Shown: in pieces, positions 18,502 to 25,412 of the stretch | Position numbering within the stretch: position 1 is the first letter of the stretch | Layout: each line of letters starts with the position of its first letter | Assembly: GCA_903906695.1 (NCBI GenBank) | Contig: CAIVLG010000238.1 | Coordinates: 1 to 45,538 of the forward strand | Reading direction: 5' to 3' | Source of the DNA: an uncultured beta proteobacterium | Lineage (GTDB): Bacteria > Pseudomonadota > Gammaproteobacteria > Burkholderiales > Burkholderiaceae_C | Length of the DNA: 45,538 nucleotides | Notes under the pieces: model-generated | Database searches by the model: none | Told to the model about the DNA's origin: nothing | What the model saw: only the letters and a program-made list of their open reading frames with translations | Translations under genes and position numbers: made by a program

Positions 18502-21500
18502 ATGAACGCACCTGAAAAAGTAGCACTGCCTGACATTTCCCTGGACGACAAATATCGCGTCAGGCAGGGCTGGGTCTTTCTCGCCGGCACCCAGGCGCTG
18601 GTGCGTCTGCCGATCCAGCAGCGTCTGCGTGACGAGGCCGAGGGCAAGAAGACCGGCGCTTATGTATCGGGTTACCGCGGCTCGCCGCTGGGCCGATACG
18701 ACATGGATCTGTGGGCCGCCGAAGCAATTTTGAAAGACAACAATATCTTCTTTCGGCCGGCGGTCAACGAGGACCTGGCCGCCACCGCGATCTGGGGGGC
18801 GCAGCACGTCGGCAGTTTTCCCGGCGCGCGGGTCGATGGTGTGTTCGGCATCTGGTACGGCAAGGGTCCTGGCGTAGACCGCAGCGGCGACGTGCTGCGA
18901 CATGCCAATAGTGCCGGTACCAGTGCGCTGGGCGGTGTGCTGGCGCTGGCCGGCGACGACCATGGCGCCAAGTCTTCCACCATCACCAATTTCTCGGACC
19001 AGATATTCGTCGCCGCTGGCCTGCCGGTGCTGTACCCTTCCAACACGCAGGAGCTGCTCGACTTCGGCCTACACGGCATCGCGATGTCACGTTTCTCGGG
19101 GTGCTGGGTCGGCATGAAGGTGGTGACCGACGTGGTCGAAGGCGGCGGCACCATTTATGTCGCCCCCGATTCCCCCAAGATCGTGCTGCCCAATGTGCCC
19201 TCGTTACCGGTCGGAACACCGATGGGCGCACCGAGTCTGAGTATCCGGCCCTTTGACACCGCGCTGCTGGCCGAAGAACGGCTCTACAACCACAAGATCT
19301 ACGCGGCACTGGCCTATGCGCGGGCCAACGCGCTGAATTCCATCACCTGCGACGCGCAGAGTGCCCGGCTCGCCATTGTGTCCGCTGGTAAGGCCTATCA
19401 GGACGTGCGCCAGGCAGCGGTGGAATTGGGCTGGTCGACCGCGCGCTTGCAGGAGCTCGGTATTCGCATCGCCAAGGTTGGTATGACCTGGCCGCTGGAC
19501 CCCGAGTTTGTGCGTGCCCTGGCGCAGGATGTGGATGCCATTCTGGTGGTGGAAGAAAAGCGCCCGCTGCTCGAAGAGCAGATCAAATCGATCCTGTACG
19601 ACCTGGACCTGCCGAACAAACCCAAGGTGATTGGCAAGGCCGCCGGAGCACCGACCTATGCTCTGGAACGGGGCACGAGCGTGTTCCCGAACCACGCCGA
19701 GATCACGCCGCTGATCGTGGCCAAGGTCATGCTTGATGTGATGCTCGTGCTCGACCCCGCTTGCGGCCTGCAGTCCCTTGCCTTGCCCGCACCCAAAGCT
19801 GGCCACGTGGGGCAGCCACAGCGCAACGCGAGCTTTTGTTCCGGCTGTCCGCACAACCGATCCACCAAGGTGATCGAAGGCTCGCGTGCGCTGGCCGGCA
19901 TCGGCTGCCACACGATTGCGATGCTCAACAATCCCCGAACCACCGGCACCGTCTCCCACATGGGCGGCGAGGGTGTCATGTGGCTGGGGCAGCAACCCTT
20001 CACCGACGAGCCGCACGTATTTGCCAACATGGGCGACGGCACCTTTTTCCATTCTGGCTTTCTGGCGATCCGCCAGGCGGTGGCGGCCAAGGTGCCCATG
20101 ACCTACAAGCTACTGGCCAACGGCTTTGTCTCGATGACCGGCGGGCAGCCGGTTGATGGCGACCTGAGCGTGCCGCAGACGATCCGCGAACTGCTGGCCG
20201 AAGGCGTCAGTGAGATCGCCCTGGTCAGTGACGAGCCGCAGAAATACGCAGAGGCGAATCTACCCACCGAAGTAAAAGTGCATCATCGCGATGAGATGGA
20301 AGCGGTGCAGAGGCGCTTGCGCGAGCTCAAGGGCGTGACCGTGCTGATCTATGAGCAGCCCTGCGCCACCGAGCGCCGCCGTTTGCGCAAACGCGGCAAA
20401 TGGGCCGACCCGGCCAAGCGCAGCTTTATCAACTCCGCTGTCTGCGAAGGCTGCGGTGATTGCGGCACGGTCTCCAACTGCCTCTCGATCGAGCCATTGG
20501 AGACAGCGCTCGGGCGCAAGCGCCAGATCAATCAGAACAGTTGCAACAAGGATTTCACCTGCATCGAAGGCTTTTGCCCGAGCTTCGTCACGGTGCATGG
20601 TGGGGCGCTGCGCAAGCCACCCAGAGTGAGCAAGCCCGAAGCCGAGAGCCTGTCTATGCCGCCGCTACCGGTCTACGAGCGACCGACGCGCGCCATCAGC
20701 GTACTGGTCGGTGGCATCGGTGGCACCGGTGTCGTCACCATCGGCCAGTTGCTGGGCATGGCGGCCCACATCGACGGCCTGGCCTGCTCAATCCTTGACG
20801 TGACCGGCCTGTCGCAAAAATACGGTGCCGTGCTGTCCCACGTGCACATGGCGCCGAGCGCCGAGCTGCTGCATGCCACCCGTATCGCCCCGGGCGAAGC
20901 CGACACTGTGATCGGCTGCGACCTGATCGTCGCCGCCGGTGACGAAGCGATGTCGCGCATGCGTATCGGGCGCAGCCGGGCTGTCGTTTGCACCGATGTG
21001 ATTCCGACCTCGGAGTTTGCCCGCAACGCTGACTGGCGGGTCGATGCAAAGGCCATGTTGCAAAGCATTCAGGACGTCTGCGGCGAGCAGTTCTTTGCTG
21101 CCAACGGCATTGAGATTGCCCGTGCCCTGATGGGCGACAGTGTCGCGTCCAATATGTTCATGCTCGGCGCCGCCTGGCAGCGCGGCTGGGTGCCGGTGTC
21201 GCTAGCAGCGCTGAACAAGGCGATTGAGCTCAACGCGGTTCAGGTGGAATTCAACAAGAGTGCATTCCTGTGGGGCCGGCGCGCAGCCACCGATTTGGCG
21301 TCGGTGCAGAAAGTGGCCGCGCCGGGCACGGTACTCAAGTTCGTGCCGCGCGAGCAGGAAACCCTGGCCGAACTGATGCAGCGCCATGAAAGCTTCCTGA
21401 CCGATTACGACAATGCCGCCTACGCAGCGCGCTACCATGCGCTGGTCGAGCGCGTCGCCGAAGCGGACCTGCAATTGGGCGCCAAGGAACGACTTGCCAA

Positions 21501-22035
21501 AGCCGTGGCACTGAGCTACTTCAAGTTGCTGGCCAGCAAGAGCGAGTGGGAAGTTGCACGCCTCTATTCATCAGACGCCTTCCGCCGGCAGCTGGCGGCC
21601 ACCTTCGATGGCGACTACAAGCTGCACTTTCACCTCGGTGCCTGGCCGTTTGGCAAGATCGATAAGGTCACCGGCAAAGTGAATAAAGTTGAACTCGGAC
21701 CCTGGGTCATGACGGCGTTCAAGGTGATGAACGCCCTGCGCGGTCTGCGCGGCGGCTGGCTCGATCCATTCCGCAACAATGCCGAGCGTCAACTCGATGC
21801 CCGCCTGTTGGCGGAGTACGAACAGCAGATCGACGCTTTACTCAAGGCGCAGCTGGCCTGGCCGCTTGAAATCGTGATTGCCCTGGCGGCCTTGCCGCAG
21901 AAGATTCGCGGCTACGGTCATGTGCGGGAGACTTCAGCCGCGGCGGTGGCGATGGAGCGCTCCAGCCTGTTGGCCGGCGCGGGTACTGCAGGATGTGGCG
22001 CACGCGGTGGCACCGGGAATAATGCCGCTGGCTGA
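18502..22035 (+). CDS. Indolepyruvate ferredoxin oxidoreductase (fused three-part form)
   Basis: The large cytoplasmic enzyme (1177 residues) oxidatively decarboxylates aryl 2-oxoacids (indole-, phenylpyruvate) to acyl-CoA and passes electrons to ferredoxin. The order is an N-terminal PFOR-type alpha domain, a TPP-binding part around Cys-Ser-Gly-Cys-Pro-His-Asn (about 445-455), and a [4Fe-4S] segment with Cys-Glu-Gly-Cys-Gly-Asp-Cys (about 648-654) and later Cys-x5-Cys-x4-Cys. A gamma domain then begins at Val-Gly-Gly-Ile-Gly-Gly-Thr-Gly-Val-Val-Thr (about 735). A C-terminal helical domain ends with an extra Gly/Ala-rich tail of roughly 17 residues. It follows the PLP enzyme after 33 bases in the same direction; co-transcription is likely but a shared pathway is not proven. 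Confidence 0.92.
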   Translation: MNAPEKVALPDISLDDKYRVRQGWVFLAGTQALVRLPIQQRLRDEAEGKKTGAYVSGYRGSPLGRYDMDLWAAEAILKDNNIFFRPAVNEDLAATAIWGAQHVGSFPGARVDGVFGIWYGKGPGVDRSGDVLRHANSAGTSALGGVLALAGDDHGAKSSTITNFSDQIFVAAGLPVLYPSNTQELLDFGLHGIAMSRFSGCWVGMKVVTDVVEGGGTIYVAPDSPKIVLPNVPSLPVGTPMGAPSLSIRPFDTALLAEERLYNHKIYAALAYARANALNSITCDAQSARLAIVSAGKAYQDVRQAAVELGWSTARLQELGIRIAKVGMTWPLDPEFVRALAQDVDAILVVEEKRPLLEEQIKSILYDLDLPNKPKVIGKAAGAPTYALERGTSVFPNHAEITPLIVAKVMLDVMLVLDPACGLQSLALPAPKAGHVGQPQRNASFCSGCPHNRSTKVIEGSRALAGIGCHTIAMLNNPRTTGTVSHMGGEGVMWLGQQPFTDEPHVFANMGDGTFFHSGFLAIRQAVAAKVPMTYKLLANGFVSMTGGQPVDGDLSVPQTIRELLAEGVSEIALVSDEPQKYAEANLPTEVKVHHRDEMEAVQRRLRELKGVTVLIYEQPCATERRRLRKRGKWADPAKRSFINSAVCEGCGDCGTVSNCLSIEPLETALGRKRQINQNSCNKDFTCIEGFCPSFVTVHGGALRKPPRVSKPEAESLSMPPLPVYERPTRAISVLVGGIGGTGVVTIGQLLGMAAHIDGLACSILDVTGLSQKYGAVLSHVHMAPSAELLHATRIAPGEADTVIGCDLIVAAGDEAMSRMRIGRSRAVVCTDVIPTSEFARNADWRVDAKAMLQSIQDVCGEQFFAANGIEIARALMGDSVASNMFMLGAAWQRGWVPVSLAALNKAIELNAVQVEFNKSAFLWGRRAATDLASVQKVAAPGTVLKFVPREQETLAELMQRHESFLTDYDNAAYAARYHALVERVAEADLQLGAKERLAKAVALSYFKLLASKSEWEVARLYSSDAFRRQLAATFDGDYKLHFHLGAWPFGKIDKVTGKVNKVELGPWVMTAFKVMNALRGLRGGWLDPFRNNAERQLDARLLAEYEQQIDALLKAQLAWPLEIVIALAALPQKIRGYGHVRETSAAAVAMERSSLLAGAGTAGCGARGGTGNNAAG

Positions 22036-22060
22036 ATCGGTCTGGATTGCCGCCTTCGCG

Positions 22061-22246
22061 CTAACGGGTTTGTCGCTGGCTTGAACGCCAACCGCCCTGG
22101 CGGCGGTCTGCGCCCTTCAAATCCAGATACGACCCGCCGTACGGACCGATGTGATCCGGCGCTGACGGCTGCCGGTGCGCCACCAGGGAGTGGTACAGCT
22201 TGACCAGCGCGGACGCAAGAGACCATCTGGTTACTTTTGTGTTCAT
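22061..22246 (-). CDS. Possible small protein of unknown function (61 aa)
   Basis: I do not recognise this frame. It would encode a basic protein of 61 residues, with no membrane segment and no cysteine. It begins Met-Asn-Thr-Lys-Val-Thr-Arg-Trp and contains His-Ile-Gly-Pro-Tyr-Gly-Gly. The first 45 residues look protein-like, while the tail is Arg/Gln-rich like many spurious frames. In its favour, the ATG is preceded by GGGAC, and the inverted repeat at 22277-22295 with a TATATT lies just upstream on this strand. Against it are its small size and position in a high-GC spacer where frames arise by chance. Confidence 0.2.
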   Translation of the reverse strand: MNTKVTRWSLASALVKLYHSLVAHRQPSAPDHIGPYGGSYLDLKGADRRQGGWRSSQRQTR

Positions 22247-22276
22247 TGGTTGTCCCGATGTTAAAGGTGTAAACAG

Positions 22277-22295
22277 AATATACGGTTTGTATATT
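22277..22295. promoter_or_regulatory. Perfect inverted repeat AATATAC-N5-GTATATT, possible operator
   Basis: The sequence AATATACGGTTTGTATATT has two perfect 7-base arms around a 5-base centre in an AT-rich patch. It lies 103 bases upstream of the SpoIIE-type gene and 30 bases upstream of the minus-strand small frame. The TATATT could serve as a -10 on either strand. The size and symmetry fit a dimeric repressor site; the cognate regulator is not identifiable. Confidence 0.4.
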
Positions 22296-22398
22296 TATAG
22301 CACAAATTCAGAAAATGTGCCGTGCTTGCGGGCCTGAATCTGGTAACGCAAAGCTACACTTGCATCCAATTGCAATTCAGACTCATTAGAAAAACACG

Positions 22399-24585
22399 AT
22401 GAAGCGCTGGTTTCAAGCTCCGGTCTTTGAAAGCGATGACGCGAAGACGCGTCGCGCCAGTCTTCTCAACGTGAGTACCCTCGGCGTTCTTCTGTACGGA
22501 TCGCTCGCCGTTCTTGGAATGCTGCTCGGTGGCCGCAGCCCAACCAGACTTCTGCTCATCAACGTGGCCATGATGGCCATCGTCCTGCTGCTTCGTCGCC
22601 TGCTCTACGCTGGCCAGGTCACGCTGGTGTCCCTTGCGTTGATGATTCTCGGCTTTGCCTTCATCACCAGCCTGAGCATCAACCTGGGGACCATCCGTAC
22701 ACCGGTTACAGCGAGCTATCTTTTCTGGGTACTCCTGGCAGGCGCGCTATTTGAGCTACCTGGCCTTTTGCTTGCGGTGGCTGCCAGTTCCCTGGCGGTA
22801 TTGGCGTTGATACTGGCAGAAAACGCCGGTCTGTTGCCGTCGCCTGATTTCAGCGTCACGCTGACGCAATGGATTACCTATACGGCCCTTTTTGGCATCG
22901 GTGCTGGCGTGGTGTATTACACAAATCAAACCCTGCGAATGGCTTTGAACCGTTCAAAAAATGAAATTGAACAACGCAAGAGAGCCGAAGCCGAACTTCG
23001 CAAACTGACCCTGGCGGTGGAGCAAAGTCCGGCCTCCGTTTTGATCACCGACTGTATGGGAAACATCGAATATGTGAATCCCCAGTTCGAGGAGATGACG
23101 GGCTACTTCAAAGCCGAACTGCTAGGCCAGAACCCGCGCATCCTCAAGTCGGGGCAGACCTCGGCCGAGACCTATCGCCAGATCTGGGCTGCCATTTCTG
23201 CCGGGGGTAAGTGGCGCGGCGAGTTGCGTAACCGCAGGAAGTGTGGTGAGTTGTACTGGGAAGATGCATCCCTGTCGGGCGTCAAGGACGAGAGCGGACA
23301 AATCGCACATTACCTGATGGTGGCAGTGAATATCACGGCGAACAAACAGGCCGCTCAAGCCGTGCGTGACATGCGACGGCGCGAGATCGAGGTCGGCGCC
23401 ATCGTGCAGCGCTCCCTGGTGAGCGAAGTGCCCGAGGGCATCGAGGGTGCGTGGTTGGCGCAGTATGCCGATCCATCGCAAATCGTTGACGGGGATTTCT
23501 GCTCCATCCACCGCTTTCACCCGGGCTGCTTTGAAGTGCTGGTGGGCGATGTCATGGGCAAGGGTATTCAGGCGGCGCTGATGGGCGCTGCGATCATCGC
23601 AGCCTACAACCGCGCTATGGCCGACCTGCTGATCGAAAAGCAGGGCACGCGATGCCTGCCCGCGCCCGCCGAAATTGTGAATGCCGTACACCGGTCGCTC
23701 ACACCGCAGTTGATCGAGATTTCCTCCTTTGCCACGCTGGCACTGTACCGCTTCGATCTGGATGCAGGAACGCTGAGCTACGTCAACGCCGGGCACACAC
23801 CGGGTCTGCTGATACGCGCTGGCGGTGCGCCTGCTGTTGCCATTCTCGGAGACAACCTGCCCATCGGGATCATGCCGGAGGAGAAATATGTTCAGCTCAG
23901 TCTCGCCGTCGGTCCGGGCGACAGCCTGTTGGTGTTCTCCGACGGCATCACCGAGGCGCGCAGCCCGCAGGGCGAGGAATTCGGTCTCGCGCGGCTGTTC
24001 GAACTGGTGGAGGCGGGCAGCAAGGCAGACCTGTCGCCCATGACCGTCATGCAAGCCTTACGCGGTGAGCAGCGGCGCTTTACCGGTGGCGGTCCCGGCG
24101 CAGACGACCTGACCGCGGTGATGGTCACCCTGCAACCCCGGCGCGGCGCGGCGGACCGCCGCGTCCAGGACCGCGTTGCCCCGCTGGTATTCAACCTGCC
24201 TTGGAGCCTGGAGGGTCTGGCCAGCTTGCGGACTCGAATCATGGCCAGCGCCGCCAACCTGCCAGAGGACGATACCGATGCGCTGATTCTTGCCAGTTAT
24301 GAAGCCGCGACCAATATCGTCCGCCACGGTCGAGTGCTCGTTGGCAACGCGAGCATCAGCTGCCGCATCACGCGCGAGAGTGACGCCCTGGTGGTCGAGC
24401 TGATTTACCCGAGCGAGGCGTTCACTCCACCCGCGCAAACGAACCCCGACATGAGCGGCGTCAGCGAGGGCGGATTCGGTCTCTACATCATCGAGCAATC
24501 GGTTGACTCGGTTGAATACAGCAGCCCGATGCCGGGCGTCGCCAGCATTCGCCTGGTCAAGCGCGCGAGCGCTGCGAAGGCCTGA
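22399..24585 (+). CDS. Membrane PAS / SpoIIE-type PP2C phosphatase / HATPase fusion (RsbU-RsbW-like switch protein)
   Basis: The 728-residue protein has five or so membrane helices (about 20-178), a short coiled coil, and a PAS domain (about 195-320). A SpoIIE-like PP2C phosphatase domain follows (about 345-580). Metal-binding aspartates are visible in Asp-Gly-Asp-Phe, Val-Gly-Asp-Val-Met-Gly-Lys-Gly, Phe-Ser-Asp-Gly and Asp-Asp-Leu-Thr, so it looks active. A C-terminal HATPase of the RsbW/SpoIIAB type (about 600-725) has an N box with Glu-Ala-Ala-Thr-Asn and a Gly-Phe-Gly-Leu box. Such fusions carry a phosphatase and an anti-sigma/kinase-like module in one chain, acting on a STAS antagonist. 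No STAS or sigma-factor gene is in the window. What the PAS or membrane part senses is unknown. Confidence 0.88.
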   Translation: MKRWFQAPVFESDDAKTRRASLLNVSTLGVLLYGSLAVLGMLLGGRSPTRLLLINVAMMAIVLLLRRLLYAGQVTLVSLALMILGFAFITSLSINLGTIRTPVTASYLFWVLLAGALFELPGLLLAVAASSLAVLALILAENAGLLPSPDFSVTLTQWITYTALFGIGAGVVYYTNQTLRMALNRSKNEIEQRKRAEAELRKLTLAVEQSPASVLITDCMGNIEYVNPQFEEMTGYFKAELLGQNPRILKSGQTSAETYRQIWAAISAGGKWRGELRNRRKCGELYWEDASLSGVKDESGQIAHYLMVAVNITANKQAAQAVRDMRRREIEVGAIVQRSLVSEVPEGIEGAWLAQYADPSQIVDGDFCSIHRFHPGCFEVLVGDVMGKGIQAALMGAAIIAAYNRAMADLLIEKQGTRCLPAPAEIVNAVHRSLTPQLIEISSFATLALYRFDLDAGTLSYVNAGHTPGLLIRAGGAPAVAILGDNLPIGIMPEEKYVQLSLAVGPGDSLLVFSDGITEARSPQGEEFGLARLFELVEAGSKADLSPMTVMQALRGEQRRFTGGGPGADDLTAVMVTLQPRRGAADRRVQDRVAPLVFNLPWSLEGLASLRTRIMASAANLPEDDTDALILASYEAATNIVRHGRVLVGNASISCRITRESDALVVELIYPSEAFTPPAQTNPDMSGVSEGGFGLYIIEQSVDSVEYSSPMPGVASIRLVKRASAAKA

Positions 24586-24643
24586 CTCGGCCAGGCAAGC
24601 TTCTTGCGCGCGGCACCGCGCCTCATTAACATTTCAATAATAG

Positions 24644-24651
24644 TTGTACAA
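24644..24651. promoter_or_regulatory. TTGTACAA palindrome in the arsR leader, candidate ArsR operator
   Basis: An AT-rich stretch directly before arsR contains the perfect palindrome TTGTACAA, ending 7 bases before the ATG. ArsR proteins usually repress their own operon from a short dyad in this position. No good ribosome site precedes the ATG, so the message may be nearly leaderless. A GC-rich hairpin without a T-run (24608-24621) lies upstream and may attenuate read-through from the SpoIIE-type gene. Confidence 0.4.
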
Positions 24652-24658
24652 TCAAAGT

Positions 24659-25012
24659 ATGGATACTTCTTCAGCTGTCAAGATCTTCGAATCCCTGTCT
24701 TCAGGTATTCGTCTGGACATCTACCGACTGCTCGTCAAGGCAGGGCCAGACGGTTTGGTGGCCGGCGAAATCGGTGCCGAACTGGGCGTGCCGCCGACCA
24801 ATCTTTCCTTCCACCTGAAGGCACTCACGCAGTCGCAACTGCTGTCCGTGACGCAGGAGGGGCGCTTTCTGCGCTACCGCGCCCAGCTGGCCCTGATGCA
24901 GGATCTGATCTCCTACCTGACTGCGGAGTGCTGCTCAGGCCATCCCGAGTTGTGCGCGGAAACCTGCCAGCCGCAGGGCGGGACCGCCTGCCCCCCATCC
25001 CAAGGTAACTAA
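24659..25012 (+). CDS. arsR: Arsenical resistance repressor ArsR
   Basis: This is an ArsR/SmtB winged-helix repressor of 117 residues, with the DNA-reading helix around Pro-Pro-Thr-Asn-Leu-Ser-Phe-His-Leu (45-53). The classic Cys-Val-Cys site in the recognition helix is absent. Instead the C-terminus has Cys91, Cys92, Cys99, Cys103 and Cys111, a cluster typical of the ArsR subgroup that binds As(III) with C-terminal thiols. It is the first gene of arsR-arsD-arsA-arsC-acr3 and should repress the operon until arsenite binds. An upstream TTG at 24644 is in frame, but the ATG gives the usual N-terminus. Confidence 0.92.
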   Translation: MDTSSAVKIFESLSSGIRLDIYRLLVKAGPDGLVAGEIGAELGVPPTNLSFHLKALTQSQLLSVTQEGRFLRYRAQLALMQDLISYLTAECCSGHPELCAETCQPQGGTACPPSQGN

Positions 25013-25024
25013 AGGACTATTCCC

Positions 25025-25393
25025 ATGAAGAACTTGCAAGTGTTTGATCCCGCCCTGTGCTGCAGCAGTGGCGTCTGTGGAACCGAGGTAGACCAGAAAC
25101 TGGTTACCTTCTCGGCCGATGTGGACTGGGCCAAACAGAACGGCGCCCACATCGAGCGCTTCAACCTGGCGCAGCAACCCATGGCTTTTGCCGGCAACGC
25201 GGTGGTCAAGGGCTTGCTGGAGCGCAGCGGCGAGGGCGCGCTTCCGGTGATCCTGCTCGACGGCGAACTGGCGTTGGCCGGTCGCTACCCGAGCCGTGAT
25301 GAGTTGGCGCGCTGGGCCGGGATAGTGACGATACCTGTGATGGCGGTACCCACCGCTGGCGGCTGCGGTTGTTCGGGTCGCAGCTGTGCTTGA
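25025..25393 (+). CDS. arsD: Arsenite metallochaperone ArsD
   Basis: ArsD carries As(III)/Sb(III) to the ArsA ATPase. The 122-residue protein has a thioredoxin-like fold. The essential thiolates are Cys12, Cys13 and Cys18 near the N-terminus (Leu-Cys-Cys-Ser-Ser-Gly-Val-Cys). A second C-terminal cysteine group (Cys114, Cys116, Cys121) resembles the vicinal pairs of E. coli ArsD. An AAGGA ribosome site precedes the ATG. It starts 12 bases after arsR, and arsA begins at or just after its stop, as in other arsDA operons where the two are co-expressed. Confidence 0.95.
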   Translation: MKNLQVFDPALCCSSGVCGTEVDQKLVTFSADVDWAKQNGAHIERFNLAQQPMAFAGNAVVKGLLERSGEGALPVILLDGELALAGRYPSRDELARWAGIVTIPVMAVPTAGGCGCSGRSCA

Positions 25394-25412
25394 AGCTGCG
25401 GCCAGCAGCGGC

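Larger units (their letters stand above)
22036..22398. other. 363-base intergenic stretch between the oxidoreductase and the SpoIIE-type gene
   Basis: The stretch holds no convincing gene. Its left two thirds are GC-rich and contain a weak 61-codon frame on the minus strand. Its right third (about 22255-22398) is clearly AT-richer, with a perfect inverted repeat at 22277-22295. It probably carries the promoter of the SpoIIE-type gene and perhaps one for the small minus-strand frame. No T-tailed hairpin terminator is visible after the oxidoreductase. Confidence 0.6.

Noticed and set aside
24608..24621. GC-rich hairpin GCGCG-GCAC-CGCGC as intrinsic terminator after the SpoIIE-type gene
   Set aside because: The stem is only five pairs and no T-run follows, so it does not qualify as a rho-independent terminator.
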